A DNA stretch of 64,000 bases from Fabrea salina (GCA_022984795.1 JALIHJ010000004.1:278853-342852), one strand, 5' to 3'; shown: positions 35,307 to 47,100, numbered from the stretch's first letter. Numbers and translations: made by a program. The notes: a model not told the origin generated them from the sequence alone.

Positions 35307-36461
35307 ATGGGTTGTTGTTCTACTAAAAACAAGCCCAGGGTAGTTGAGCCTAGTTCCCCAATTGTAGTTAAGGACGAAGAAGGCAACAGTCGAGTTATTT
35401 CAGGCCACAACCTGTCCCAAGTGATTTCTCAAATCCAACAAGAACGACCTGAAGAAAGGTTTGAACTTAGTTACTTAGACCCTGAAGGAGGGCAAGTACC
35501 CATAACTACTCAGGAAGAATTCGACAAGGTTATGAGTAACTCCAAAAACAAACTTAGTTTGCTAGTTAGAAGTGTAGGTGCTCCTCTAAGTTACTTGCAG
35601 AAAAAAATCTACAAGAAAAGACTAGAAACTGAAGAGTACCTTCAAGAGTACCCTGAGGAATACCTAGAAGAAACCTCTTTGCAGCAAGAAGAGTCTATTG
35701 ATCGCAACTTCGACGTTTTTGACGACTACGTTTGTAGAGTCTTTGACGGGTTTTTGAAAGTTTTGAATGTAAGGAGTTTGAAGTTTTCTAGGTACAACCA
35801 CCCTTTGTATGACAGGTCCAGCCGAGTAGTTGTACTTTCAAACACTGACTTAATAATAACAGGTGGCTCCAAAAAGCCCTACAGTGCTATGCAGGTTACT
35901 CTTGCTACAGGCAAAGTCACCCACTTGCACTCCATGCCTACACCAAGGGCAGACCACGCAAGTGTAGTTCTTGATGACAAAGTTTACGTATTTGGGGGTA
36001 GAGAAAATGCACCACTGGCTGCCTGCGAAGTCTTTAAAGACGGAAACTGGCAATTGCTTCCTGCTTTGAACTACGCAAGGTTCGGACACTCAGCCACTAC
36101 TATGGGGCACAGAATTTACGTAGTAGGAGGCACGCGCGAAGACACTATAGAAATGCTGGAGTCAGACTGCTGGGAATTGCTGCAAGTTAAGCTCTACAGT
36201 GGACTTTCTGGGTGTGGAGTAGTAAGTGTTTCACAGGAAGATATCTTAGTTTTTGGAGGCAGCAGTTCTCTTTGCAGTGAGAGAGTTTGGAAAGTGAATG
36301 TTTCTGAAAACACAATTGAAAACAAAGGGGAACTGCCTAAGTATGACTCTTTCAACAGTCAAGGTTACAAAACTGGGGGCAAGTTTTTGTTTATGGGAGC
36401 TAGTTCGTGCTTTTCGCTAGATCTGAACACTTTCCGTTGGAAACTGCTATGCAATAATTAA
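35307..36461 (+). CDS. lipid-anchored PB1-like/kelch protein
   Basis: 384 residues from the ATG at 35307. MGCCSTKN predicts myristoylation and palmitoylation. Residues ~18-92 look like a PB1/ubiquitin-like fold (VVKDEEGNSRVISG ... VPITTQEEFDKVMSNSKN). Kelch-type blades occupy ~165-384 (DLIITGGSKK, VYVFGGRENAPLAACEVF, IYVVGGTREDTIEM, ILVFGGSSSLC). Likely a membrane-bound adaptor. The PB1 call is less sure than the kelch call. Confidence 0.85.
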   Translation: MGCCSTKNKPRVVEPSSPIVVKDEEGNSRVISGHNLSQVISQIQQERPEERFELSYLDPEGGQVPITTQEEFDKVMSNSKNKLSLLVRSVGAPLSYLQKKIYKKRLETEEYLQEYPEEYLEETSLQQEESIDRNFDVFDDYVCRVFDGFLKVLNVRSLKFSRYNHPLYDRSSRVVVLSNTDLIITGGSKKPYSAMQVTLATGKVTHLHSMPTPRADHASVVLDDKVYVFGGRENAPLAACEVFKDGNWQLLPALNYARFGHSATTMGHRIYVVGGTREDTIEMLESDCWELLQVKLYSGLSGCGVVSVSQEDILVFGGSSSLCSERVWKVNVSENTIENKGELPKYDSFNSQGYKTGGKFLFMGASSCFSLDLNTFRWKLLCNN

Positions 36462-36488
36462 CTCTTCCTCATTAAAATTATAAATTTT

Positions 36489-38088
<1,600 letters not shown>

Positions 38089-38114
38089 GCTAATTCCTTC
38101 CATTTAATTTGCCA

Positions 38115-38813
38115 TTACTTAACTGTAAGGTCGTCATTGTAGTAGAGGTGAACAGCTGGAATGTAAAAGTCTTCGTCAATGCCTAGTTTCTTGTACTCTT
38201 CAGTGTCATCGTTGATTCCGTTTTCTTCCAGAGTCAACTCCATGTCTAAGGGCCTGCCCAGGCGTTTCCAGGTGTAACTCCCAGCATGTTCGTTAAGCTG
38301 CAAGTAGCGGTCTAGGATTTCTTCAAGTAGTTCTTCACTAGCTACTTGGATAATGTCGTCTTGTTTGCTGAGCATGTTGATGAGTCGCAATTTGCGGGGC
38401 TTTTGTGTTAGCTTGCCAATGCAGTACTTTTCTTTGTCCTTCCACCAAGGCAGACTGAAACTCATGTCAAACGAAGCCGAAGGGTCCACAGGAGGCACGT
38501 GGAGGTACCTTCCCCAAGGACAATAAACTGCTTCTAAGTTGGAGTGCGGGTCTATGAAAGTTTTGGGTTCTTTAGTTTTTGAGTCAAACCAGTGCGAAAT
38601 GTCAGTTCCAGCTGCTTGGATAATAGGCTGGCACAGTGGGTCTCCTAAGTAACAGTTACCTCTGTACTCGTGCAGTAAAGGAGTCAAATCGTACACTTCA
38701 TTGAAAAAAGACACCCAGCAGTCGTATGCTGTGTTGTGGACCTCCACGTCAGCAGGAATGTAGTACCTTCTTTTCTTGTACTGTTTGGGAATCCACTTTC
38801 CTTCTTCACTCAT
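38115..38813 (-). CDS. CYB5D1: cytochrome b5 domain-containing protein 1 (ciliary CYB5D1)
   Basis: 232 residues. The b5-like haem domain (~15-110) opens with RRYYIPADVEVHNTAYDCWV and has FFNEVYDLTPLL, AAGTDISHWFD and TFIDPHSN; PW(G)RYLHVPP then begins the C-terminal ubiquitin-like half typical of CYB5D1. In algae and animals CYB5D1 sits in motile cilia near the radial spokes and affects beating. Confidence 0.93.
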   Translation of the reverse strand: MSEEGKWIPKQYKKRRYYIPADVEVHNTAYDCWVSFFNEVYDLTPLLHEYRGNCYLGDPLCQPIIQAAGTDISHWFDSKTKEPKTFIDPHSNLEAVYCPWGRYLHVPPVDPSASFDMSFSLPWWKDKEKYCIGKLTQKPRKLRLINMLSKQDDIIQVASEELLEEILDRYLQLNEHAGSYTWKRLGRPLDMELTLEENGINDDTEEYKKLGIDEDFYIPAVHLYYNDDLTVK

Positions 38814-38829
38814 TTTGATTATAGTGTAA

Positions 38830-40116
38830 TTATTTAATTTGGAGTTTGGGCTGGGTCTTGCTTTTTGAAAGAAACTCCCCTCGGTTGAGTTGAACTAGTT
38901 TAGAAGCAATTCCTTGGTTAGGAGATCCTACACTTTCAAGAGCTTTCACCCAGTCCCTAGAAAACCCGTGCCCAGGAGCCTTACTCAGCATTTCTATTAA
39001 CTGCTCTTTTTTCACTTGGGGGTTTTCGGTCTTTTTGGGTCTGTTGCGAGTTCGGTTTGTAAAGGCTTTGCTTGAACGACTTACTACAGAACGGGCTTGC
39101 TCGTGGGGCTGCAGGGGTTTTTCGTAAGTAGGGGCTTCTTTCCCCAAGAAGTGCTGGAACTTTTTAGAAGCTTCTTGAAGGCGTAGTTGGAGTTGGAGTT
39201 TTTCGCGTTCTTTTTCTTTCAGAAGTCGGCTTTTCTGGGAAGCTTCTAGTTCGAGTTTGCGCAGCTGTGCACGCATTTGCTGGTTGGCTTCTGCAGGGGT
39301 GAGTTGGTTGGGGCAGTTTTCTTTAGAGCTGATTTCTTCAATGATGCTGTCAAGTTCTTGTTGGAGTTGTTCTTGTTCTTGGAGTTCAGAGTCGCGTTCT
39401 TGTTGGAGAGTTTGGCAAAAATCAATTAACTCCTGCACTTTAGTTTTGCCAGTTTCGTCGTGTTTCTTAGCTAGTTTGGTTTTGCTCCGGTTTAGTTGTT
39501 CTTTAAGTGACTCGATTTCTTTTTCCTTACTAGGAATGACGGACTCTAACTCCTTGATTCGCGACTTGATTCTGTCTTCTTGCGAAAGAGAGTTAGTGAT
39601 ATTGGCGTACTCTTTGCGCAGTTCGTTGCGGGTGTTTTCGATTCCTGCAAGGGTGTTTTTGAGGTGTTTGTTTTGGGACTTCACTTGAATCACTTTCTTT
39701 TTGAGGAAGTAAAGTTTAGGGTTTTGTTCTTTAAGGACTTCTAAAGACATTTCCTGTTTTCCCCTCACAAGTGCTTCGTAGTGTTCGCGCAAGTCCTGGT
39801 TTTCCTGGAGAAGTTCTTGGTACCTTTGCTTCAGTTCTTGAGTTTCAGGAGCTTCTTCAGCCTGTTTGTGCTTGAGACAGTCCAGTTCAACTTGAAGTTT
39901 TCGGTGAGTGTCTTTTTCTTCCAGGATTTCACTGTTGAGTCGAGTGATTTCTTCCTGACACTCACTGACTTGCTTATCTTTTTGCTGGGCTTCGTAAGCA
40001 TCTTCTTGAGGCTGGGGCTCCATGGCATTTTCCAACCGGGTCTTCAAAATGTACACTTGCTGCTGCATAGCCTCTAGAGTGCTTTTGTACTGCGCCAAAA
40101 GTTCGTTTTGATCCAT
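38830..40116 (-). CDS. long coiled-coil protein of unknown function
   Basis: 428 residues, coiled coil over most of ~5-320 (Gln/Glu/Leu heptads such as ITRLNSEILEEKDTHRKLQ and LKEKEREKLQLQLRLQEA). The C-terminal ~100 residues are basic, ending in a small folded-looking segment (QLIEMLSKAPGHGFSRDWVK). It may be a centrosomal/basal-body protein. The strand-opposite neighbour 65 bp away is CFAP43, but no shared role is shown. Confidence 0.78.
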   Translation of the reverse strand: MDQNELLAQYKSTLEAMQQQVYILKTRLENAMEPQPQEDAYEAQQKDKQVSECQEEITRLNSEILEEKDTHRKLQVELDCLKHKQAEEAPETQELKQRYQELLQENQDLREHYEALVRGKQEMSLEVLKEQNPKLYFLKKKVIQVKSQNKHLKNTLAGIENTRNELRKEYANITNSLSQEDRIKSRIKELESVIPSKEKEIESLKEQLNRSKTKLAKKHDETGKTKVQELIDFCQTLQQERDSELQEQEQLQQELDSIIEEISSKENCPNQLTPAEANQQMRAQLRKLELEASQKSRLLKEKEREKLQLQLRLQEASKKFQHFLGKEAPTYEKPLQPHEQARSVVSRSSKAFTNRTRNRPKKTENPQVKKEQLIEMLSKAPGHGFSRDWVKALESVGSPNQGIASKLVQLNRGEFLSKSKTQPKLQIK

Positions 40117-40181
40117 TTAATTATAAGAATCATGGCTAGGTTTTGTAAGAAATTTAAATAACTGAATTCATACTTATAAAA

Positions 40182-43100
40182 ATGAGTTTGGAGCTGCAGT
40201 CTTGCTTAACTTGTAACACCAGTCCTATCACTAACTTCAACAATGAAACCATTGCCTTCGCAGCAGCCAACAGTGTGGTGCTGTGGAGCACTGCTTACAA
40301 CCGGAAGGAAGTTATTTGGCACGGACCCATCACTACATGTGCCGCCAAAGCCGAGTCGCTTGCAATTGGAGAAGAAGGCCTAAACCCCAAAATCGCTATT
40401 TACAAGAACAAACGCCAAGTAACCAAACTCGAAGGAGGAGCCTCCATGATGTACTCTGCCTTAGCCTGGGATTCTTCACGGTTAGTATCTGTTGGAGACT
40501 ACCCCAAGTTCCAACTCAAAGTTTGGGAAGGCGAAACTTGCCTAGCAACTGAAGACCTGCTCCAAGAACCTACCAAAGTAATATGTAGGGATGCTGTTTT
40601 GCTTTTGATGAAGCACGAAATCAAACTACTCCGTGTTTACAAAGGCTTCCAAGTTCCTTACTCAAACGCAAATGAACTTCGTGAAAAGTGGAGGTCCAGC
40701 ATTTCCAAGTACGACTTAAAAGACTCAGTGCCCCTTGATGCTACCTTTGACAAGTACGATAACATTTACGTGTCCACCAACGCTGGAGAACTACTAGTTC
40801 TTTCTATGGACTTGAAGAACCTAATAGCAGTTCAAAACTACGACTTCAACATCTTGTCGATGGCCCTCACTCACAGGTACTTACTAGTGGCAACCACTGA
40901 GTCGAAAATACAGTGGCTTAACATCTACATTCCCCCCGAAGAAGAAGACCCTAGACTTGAAAAGGACCTTAACTTCAAGCCTCAAAAAGAACTGTTGCTC
41001 GAAGACAGTCAGCAAATTGTGCAAATGCTCTACACAGAGGACATGCTGCGACTAGTCTTGGTAAGTGCTCGGGGCAAACTTCAAGTCCTCCACCAGTCTG
41101 CAGACCCCGACTTCGACGTAGAAGACGAAGAAGAAGAACAGGAAGACGAAGAACTTAACGAAGACGCAGAGTACGAAGACCAGCCCCGCAAACCCAAAGT
41201 TCTCAACTTGGTTCCTCAACTTCTGGGTGAATTCCACGTTGAGAACCTTAAAGCTGCAGTGCCTTTGGGGGAGTCTTCCCAAGTTGCTACAATAGCTGAA
41301 GACTTGCGTGTTTGGGAAGTTGTAACTGGAGAAAACCTTTTCAACTACCCACCTCTAGAAGCTGTTTTTACTAGCTTAGACTCAAACTTTGCAGGGACTT
41401 TAATAGCTGTAGGAAGTGCAGCTGGGGTATTGCGTATGTTCGAAGTTGCAAACAGAATGTTTCCCAGACTGTTGGTGGTGCACAAGATCCTAGAAAGCCC
41501 TATTACCCAAGTACTGTTTGGAAGCGACCAAAAGTTAATAGCTTGCGCCTCTGATGCAAGCAACCAAATCTACTTTTTAGAAACTAGCAAGTTCCGGGTG
41601 ATTGGGCATGTGCAAATGGAAGAAAAGGTAATTAGCATGTGCTGGAGCAAAAACTATGTTTTGGCTCTGCTCCAAAACGGACTCTTGGCTTACTTCGAAG
41701 CCCCGCGTCCTGACGAACCCTCTAAGTTAGAACCTTTGCAAGTCCAAGTTAAGTTCAGGTACATCGAAGGTAAACAAGTTGCTACCAACCAAACCCAAGT
41801 CTACGTTGCAGGGGCTTCCAAACAAGTTTACATTTACGAGTTGCCCTCCCAGTCTTTATCTGAAATAGACATGCGGAAGAGTCCACCTCAGCCCTACGAC
41901 AACCTTCCAGCACACGAAATAATGACCAAGAGTCTAGCAATTTCGTTGGAAAACAGGTACTTAGCTGTGGGGTCCAAGGACGGAAGTTTGAAACTGATAG
42001 ACTTGGTTTCTCAAAACTCAGAAGTTAAACTAGCACACAGCAGTGTGGAGTGGTTGCGTTTCTCAAATGACTCTGGGCTTTTGTTGAGTGCTGGCAAAGA
42101 AAGGGACTTTTTTTGCTGGAACTTAGGAGAGAAACCACTTGAAAAGCCTTTGACCTTAGAACTGGAAGAAGACCCCTCTTTGGCTTCGTTCCAAGAAACT
42201 GAAGACTTCCAAGACAACCAACTAACTCTGGCTTCGGAACTTTTAAGAAGAAACTTAGAAAAAGAAGAAGCCAAACAAGTTGCTGAAGTAAAGCAAAACC
42301 TCAAAGACAAACTAGTTGGCATCCAAGAAAAACTAAGAACTATGCTGGACATGAACGAAAAGGTCCCTGAACTTGAGAAACTCGACAGGGACGAGTTTGT
42401 GTTGGATCTGGCAAAAAAACAAGAAATTGAACAACAAGGACAACTTGCTGCAGACGCTTTGAGGGAAAAGGCAAAACGAGAGAACTTAAGGAAAGAAATT
42501 CTAAAAGAAAGAATCAAGCACAAAACAATCAACGCTATGCAAGTGAACTCAAAAGTGATTGCAAGTCTGAACAGTAAGTTCGAAGTGTACAACTTCACTT
42601 TGAGGAAACTAAACAAGCAAGAAGAAAACATTTGGAAGAAAGTGAAGTCTCTGAGACTCATGGAGTTCAGAGAACAAAAGTTGCGTCAGGAAAAAGGAGT
42701 TTCAGACCCTATTAAACCTGAGCAGTTCCAAGTAGACTGGATCATCGGAATAAAGCCTGAAGAGTGGAAAAACCACCCCCTTCTCAAAGAACTCACCCAA
42801 AGAAGAGAAGCCGAAGCAAAAGAAAACGACCCTAAACTCTTGTTTGAGTGGGATTTGCTGTACAGTGGTCCCCAAGTTTACACCACTTCGCGGAAAAGAC
42901 TGCAGATATACCTTCTGCACATGCTTTGTCGTGCCTTCAAAGAAGGGTTCAACCTGGAGTTTGAGAAGTTAGAAAACCTCAAAGAAAAACAACTAGAAAG
43001 CATAGAAGAAAAGAACGCCTTAATTGCAGAGAAGCAACAAGAACTCAACACAGAAATAAACATTTTCAAGGCTGAGTCCCACCCTCTAGAAGACCCCCAA

Positions 43101-44942
43101 GAAATGCTTAAAGTCAAGGAAGAAGAAATCACAGTGGAGAAGTACCTCACTAAAGAAGAAAAAGCAGCCCTTGAAGATAAACGCCGCAAAGAAGAAGAAC
43201 GACTCAGACTGCTGAACTCAGACGACTCCAAAAAACAAGCACTCTACAACATGATGTGGGGCACCATTGAAAACAAAAGCACCAAGTGGTCCATGCTAGA
43301 CAAAGAACTTGTGAGGGAAGAGTGGATGGACACCTTGACCTTGCAGGAAATGACTGAAGAACAACGCCAAAAACTCAAAGAGTTCGAAGAAAAACAGAAA
43401 AAACTCGAAGAAGACAAAGAAAAACTCCGCAAAATCCTAGAAGGCGAACTCAAGAAACTCCAAAACGAAGTTATGGAAATCCACAAAAACTTCGACGAGA
43501 AACTAGAAGAGTTGTTTTTGCTGAGACTCAACACTGAGTACGAAGTTTACCAAATGGAGCTGATGATTGCCAGACTCACGCTAAGCATCATTGGAGACTC
43601 TAAGAAGAAAAACGACGTCTCTGAGATGCAAACTCAAAAAGCCAAGTGGGAAAAAGTCCACTCTGAAAAAGAAAATGAACTCAACGAAATCAAAGAACAC
43701 ATAGAACGACTCAGGAACAAAGCTGGAAGCCGTTCTGAAGACGCCAAAAACATCGAAAACAACTTTAAACAAACACTGCGCAAAGACTACCCCAACTTCT
43801 CAGAACGCGACAGAGCAATGTCCCTTCTCAGAGAAGGAGTGGACAAAAGGTCCTCTATCTCGAAGTCCCAAAACTTAGTAGAAGTCGACAAGAAAATCAA
43901 CTCACTCAACCCTCTCAACCCCTTCACTCCCTACATGAAGAAAAAGATCCTCCAAAATGCACCTGCCCCTCCTCCCAGAGAAATCGACCCCTCCGACAAA
44001 GCTTTATTTCCCCCTGCAATTGGCGAAATGCTTGAAAAAGAAAGGAAGAAGAAGGTGGCCTACGAAAAGGATATCAGGGAGTATGAGAAGTACGCTTCAG
44101 AAGTTGAGTTCCACAAGTCCTGGATTGAAGAGAAGTCCAACAAAGCAAAGGGCAAAGTCTCCCAGTCCCAAGAGAAACTTGCTGAGTTCGAGTCTGCGGC
44201 TGAAAAGCAACTCTACAACACTGACTTGTTGCTTTCTATGAAACAAGAAATCCTAGAAGTTGCCCAAATGCCAGTGGTGACTGACTACTCAGACGCCATC
44301 CTAATCAACACTGACGTCGTGGAAACCCGCAACCGGTCCATAAAAGACATTGGCTCCCAAAAAGTAGAAATTCTGCGCAAAATTGCAGAGTCCAAGATCC
44401 TGTTCACAAAGGTACAGTGGGAAGAACAACTACTCAAACTGGAAACTGACGACTTCATTGAAAGCGAAGGAGACCTTAAGATGCTTAAAATCGACAAAAG
44501 AATCCAAAACATCCTTTCTGGAAGAGGCCTTGACGAAAACCAACAACTTGCAGAACGAATGCGCATCCAGATCGAAACCCTCAACTCCAACACTGAAAAC
44601 AGAGTGAGACAACTCAGGGAAAAAAGAATGAACCTCCAAAAGTCCATTGAAGAACTTAGAAGGGACAACGAAGTGCTTGACAACGAAGTCTACGAAATGA
44701 AAAAACAAGAAGAACAAAGAGAACAACTCATACAACTCAGAGGAGCCATTTCTGACCAAGCCCGAGACGACCCCAGAGGCAAGTTCAAGCAAGTCTCCAA
44801 CATCAGGAGAATGATGGACACTATCGAACAGTACAGAGAAGAAATGGAGTTCCTCAACGACGAACTCGACCGTCTCAGGGCCAAAACCTTCCCTTCTTTT
44901 GCCCACTTGCAACCCTACCCCGAACTCCCTGATGAAGTTTAA
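40182..44942 (+). CDS. CFAP43: cilia and flagella associated protein 43 (WD40 + coiled coil)
   Basis: 1586 residues, close to the human length. WD40 blades form two propellers over ~10-680 (VVLWSTAYNRKEVIW, LRVWEVVTGENLF, LAVGSKDGSLKLIDL). The remainder is coiled coil and helical, including KKQALYNMMWGTIE and LKKLQNEVMEIHKNFDEKL ... LFLLRLNTEYEVYQMEL, characteristic of CFAP43. With CFAP44 it forms the tether of the inner-arm dynein f (I1) motor heads. It is the longest gene here and reads through without introns or frame breaks. Confidence 0.93.
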   Translation: MSLELQSCLTCNTSPITNFNNETIAFAAANSVVLWSTAYNRKEVIWHGPITTCAAKAESLAIGEEGLNPKIAIYKNKRQVTKLEGGASMMYSALAWDSSRLVSVGDYPKFQLKVWEGETCLATEDLLQEPTKVICRDAVLLLMKHEIKLLRVYKGFQVPYSNANELREKWRSSISKYDLKDSVPLDATFDKYDNIYVSTNAGELLVLSMDLKNLIAVQNYDFNILSMALTHRYLLVATTESKIQWLNIYIPPEEEDPRLEKDLNFKPQKELLLEDSQQIVQMLYTEDMLRLVLVSARGKLQVLHQSADPDFDVEDEEEEQEDEELNEDAEYEDQPRKPKVLNLVPQLLGEFHVENLKAAVPLGESSQVATIAEDLRVWEVVTGENLFNYPPLEAVFTSLDSNFAGTLIAVGSAAGVLRMFEVANRMFPRLLVVHKILESPITQVLFGSDQKLIACASDASNQIYFLETSKFRVIGHVQMEEKVISMCWSKNYVLALLQNGLLAYFEAPRPDEPSKLEPLQVQVKFRYIEGKQVATNQTQVYVAGASKQVYIYELPSQSLSEIDMRKSPPQPYDNLPAHEIMTKSLAISLENRYLAVGSKDGSLKLIDLVSQNSEVKLAHSSVEWLRFSNDSGLLLSAGKERDFFCWNLGEKPLEKPLTLELEEDPSLASFQETEDFQDNQLTLASELLRRNLEKEEAKQVAEVKQNLKDKLVGIQEKLRTMLDMNEKVPELEKLDRDEFVLDLAKKQEIEQQGQLAADALREKAKRENLRKEILKERIKHKTINAMQVNSKVIASLNSKFEVYNFTLRKLNKQEENIWKKVKSLRLMEFREQKLRQEKGVSDPIKPEQFQVDWIIGIKPEEWKNHPLLKELTQRREAEAKENDPKLLFEWDLLYSGPQVYTTSRKRLQIYLLHMLCRAFKEGFNLEFEKLENLKEKQLESIEEKNALIAEKQQELNTEINIFKAESHPLEDPQEMLKVKEEEITVEKYLTKEEKAALEDKRRKEEERLRLLNSDDSKKQALYNMMWGTIENKSTKWSMLDKELVREEWMDTLTLQEMTEEQRQKLKEFEEKQKKLEEDKEKLRKILEGELKKLQNEVMEIHKNFDEKLEELFLLRLNTEYEVYQMELMIARLTLSIIGDSKKKNDVSEMQTQKAKWEKVHSEKENELNEIKEHIERLRNKAGSRSEDAKNIENNFKQTLRKDYPNFSERDRAMSLLREGVDKRSSISKSQNLVEVDKKINSLNPLNPFTPYMKKKILQNAPAPPPREIDPSDKALFPPAIGEMLEKERKKKVAYEKDIREYEKYASEVEFHKSWIEEKSNKAKGKVSQSQEKLAEFESAAEKQLYNTDLLLSMKQEILEVAQMPVVTDYSDAILINTDVVETRNRSIKDIGSQKVEILRKIAESKILFTKVQWEEQLLKLETDDFIESEGDLKMLKIDKRIQNILSGRGLDENQQLAERMRIQIETLNSNTENRVRQLREKRMNLQKSIEELRRDNEVLDNEVYEMKKQEEQREQLIQLRGAISDQARDDPRGKFKQVSNIRRMMDTIEQYREEMEFLNDELDRLRAKTFPSFAHLQPYPELPDEV

Positions 44943-44945
44943 TAG

Positions 44946-45482
44946 TTACATAAAGTTACAAATTTCCTTCACTATACTTTTTGGAAGGCTGTTGTACTTA
45001 GTTTTGGGATGCAACCAAAGCAACTTCTTCCAGTCGTGCCAAGGGTGCTTAGCCCAAGGTCCATGTTTTTCGTAGTAAGACAGCATTTTTTCGCAGGAAG
45101 AGTTCCTAATGAATGCAATGCCCTTAGGAGTCACTCCTGCTGTTGACTTTTTGGAAACGTTAGCACCTTTGAGACACAGATACTCAGCTATGTCCGTTGC
45201 TGTTCTAGATCCACTCCAAGCACACTTGTGCAAACAGGTTTCTCCGTCTAGGTCTTCGTGGTTAACATCAACTTTGCACTCTTCTACCAAAAACCTCACA
45301 ACTTCGCTTTGCTCACACACACATGCTAGCATCAAAGGACTCCATAAGTTGTCGTTGACTGGCTTCTCTTTGAAGTAAGGTCTTTTGTCCAAGAACTCAA
45401 CCAAGCCAGGAATGTCTCCTCTTTGCACCAAAGCTGAAAAGTGGTTAGATGGCGAATATGGTTTACTGGAACTTTTACCCAT
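44946..45482 (-). CDS. myristoylated ankyrin-repeat protein
   Basis: 178 residues. MGKSSSKP is a myristoylation signal. Ankyrin units: HFSALVQRGDIPGLVEFLDK, SPLMLACVCEQSEVVRFL and ETCLHKCAWSGSRTATDIAEYL. The C-terminal 50 residues (KHGPWAKHPWHDWKKLLW) are not recognised. Likely a membrane-bound scaffold. Confidence 0.82.
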   Translation of the reverse strand: MGKSSSKPYSPSNHFSALVQRGDIPGLVEFLDKRPYFKEKPVNDNLWSPLMLACVCEQSEVVRFLVEECKVDVNHEDLDGETCLHKCAWSGSRTATDIAEYLCLKGANVSKKSTAGVTPKGIAFIRNSSCEKMLSYYEKHGPWAKHPWHDWKKLLWLHPKTKYNSLPKSIVKEICNFM

Positions 45483-45525
45483 TTAGGTGTTAAAATTGCA
45501 TATTACTTTACAAAATAGTCTAAGT

Positions 45526-46110
45526 TCACCTTAGTTTCTTTGTAGGAAAAGGTCTTTTAACTACCATTCTAATCGGAGGAAGTTTTTTTTGTGTTAGCAT
45601 TTTTTGCAGTCTGTTGTAGAGTTCAGGAGGTTCGAGTTTTTTGCCACTCAGTAGTTTAGGTTCTGTAAGGAGCAAGTTGGGTGAAGGACTTGCAGTGGAG
45701 TTAAAAAACATTTGTTGTGTTCTTTTTTTGGGACTTGGTGAACTAAGTGTGCAGTAGGGTGAGTTGCATTTCTGGGAGTAACTACTGAGTCTTTCACCAC
45801 ACTTGCAAAGAAGCCTTTTTTGGTTTTCTAGTTTGTCTATTCTGAGAACTTGGGGAGTCAAGCGTGGGTTTAAGTAGTATTTGGGTTTATACTCAGACTC
45901 CAAGTTAGTGTGCAAGTTTACCTTTCTGCATGAAGCTTGGATTCTAGTTGGGGAGTTAGACTTAGTGATGCACTTTCTTGGAACTCTCAAATTCTTGGAA
46001 ATTGAAACTCTTAAGTTTTCTCGTGGGTATATTTCCCAACCCTCCAAGTCATCTACTTGGTTCCCCCTGCTCACTAGAGTGCGTTTCATTTCAAAGCTGT
46101 GTTCTAGCAT
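45526..46110 (-). CDS. basic protein with small Cys cluster, function unknown
   Basis: 194 residues, strongly basic. A short cluster LLCKCGERLSSYSQKCNSPYC (four Cys: CxC and CxxxxC) could bind one zinc ion. The rest is Pro/Ser/Lys-rich, probably disordered. A second in-frame ATG at 46089 is also possible as start. No family recognised. Confidence 0.65.
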   Translation of the reverse strand: MLEHSFEMKRTLVSRGNQVDDLEGWEIYPRENLRVSISKNLRVPRKCITKSNSPTRIQASCRKVNLHTNLESEYKPKYYLNPRLTPQVLRIDKLENQKRLLCKCGERLSSYSQKCNSPYCTLSSPSPKKRTQQMFFNSTASPSPNLLLTEPKLLSGKKLEPPELYNRLQKMLTQKKLPPIRMVVKRPFPTKKLR

Positions 46111-46132
46111 AATTTATTATTGAATGAGTAAC

Positions 46133-47014
46133 TTAATGGTTAAAGTCCAGTCTAAAACCAAACTTAAAGTCGTTGATCGAATTTGAAGAAACCTTTTTGG
46201 CGTCTACTTGGGAAGCTACTGTGATGCCCAAAGAGTCACTAAGTTGTTTTTTGTAAGCCACTGACACTATTCCGTTAGTAGCTACTTTCCCTTTGAGTTT
46301 GGTGGACTCGTCTAGTTTGTAGCCACCACCGAATTCAACGGAGGTTGTTTTGTTGTGGGTGTTGAAAGAAACTGAACTGCCTATGTGGGTTTTCGAGTCT
46401 AGTTTTTGATAGTAAGAAACCAAAACATCTCCAAACTCCAGAGTTTCTGGGTTGTTGCTCAGGTGTTTGACCACTATTTTTCTGTGCTTGCGGAACCAGT
46501 ACAAAGCAGCGTTGTAAGTTGTGAGTTTTTGAGAATTGAGGTCAAACTTAGTGTCCACCGCAAGTCCGTACTCAGGGTACCCTAATGTCAAAGCACCCTT
46601 GAGAGTAAGTGGGGAGTCTGAAATACTGAGTTTTCCACGCGCGTTGGGGTGGCAGTACTCCACAAACCCTGAGTTTTCAAGTTTCTGAGTAGGCCGGGTC
46701 AACTGGGATTCAGCCCCCAACTTGAGTTCCTTTGCCAAGGCTTCAGGCACGTACTCAATTGAGTAGTTGAAGACACCCTCTGTACTGCGTTTGAACTTAA
46801 AAACACTAGTGTTTTGTTTGTACTCTATAGAACTTGAACCTGCCACTAGCAAGTTCTTTGAAGGACCAGAAGACTGAGAACCACGTGCTTTGAAACAAAA
46901 CTCTGGCTTTTGGACTTTGAAGTAAGCCATAGCTAAGGCCCCAAAGCAGTAGTTCTTTTTCAAAAGGTCTTCTTGTTTCCTGGTGAGTCCACTGAAGCTT
47001 TCGAGTTTTGCCAT
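46133..47014 (-). CDS. VDAC: mitochondrial porin VDAC
   Basis: 293 residues, family length ~280-290. The N-terminal helix region is followed by alternating amphipathic beta strands with the eukaryotic-porin pattern (LTLGYPEYGLAVDTKFDL, VEFGGGYKLDESTKLKGKVATNG) and the closing strand FKFGFRLDFNH. It carries metabolites across the outer mitochondrial membrane. Divergent in sequence but the strand layout fits. Confidence 0.88.
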   Translation of the reverse strand: MAKLESFSGLTRKQEDLLKKNYCFGALAMAYFKVQKPEFCFKARGSQSSGPSKNLLVAGSSSIEYKQNTSVFKFKRSTEGVFNYSIEYVPEALAKELKLGAESQLTRPTQKLENSGFVEYCHPNARGKLSISDSPLTLKGALTLGYPEYGLAVDTKFDLNSQKLTTYNAALYWFRKHRKIVVKHLSNNPETLEFGDVLVSYYQKLDSKTHIGSSVSFNTHNKTTSVEFGGGYKLDESTKLKGKVATNGIVSVAYKKQLSDSLGITVASQVDAKKVSSNSINDFKFGFRLDFNH

Positions 47015-47057
47015 TGGTTAGTTAGAATTATTATGCATGTCAGTGCGATTGGAATTT

Positions 47058-47100
47058 AATCAAGAAATGACTTGATTCCAAGTGGGTTCAGTACTTGGAA
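47058..47100. other. two consecutive hairpins in the VDAC-CDT1 intergenic region
   Basis: AATCAAG (47058-47064) pairs with CTTGATT (47071-47077) over a 6-base loop. TTCCAAGT (47076-47083) pairs with ACTTGGAA (47093-47100) over a 9-base loop. They sit in a 161-bp gap that is long for this genome. Could be a small structured RNA or a bipartite regulatory site; no known RNA family is recognised. Confidence 0.3.

Noticed and set aside
42011-42661. 216-codon ORF antisense to CFAP43, with other Ser/Phe-rich antisense ORFs in coiled-coil genes
   Set aside because: Glu/Lys-rich sense codons give Ser/Phe/Leu-rich open antisense frames; no independent signal.
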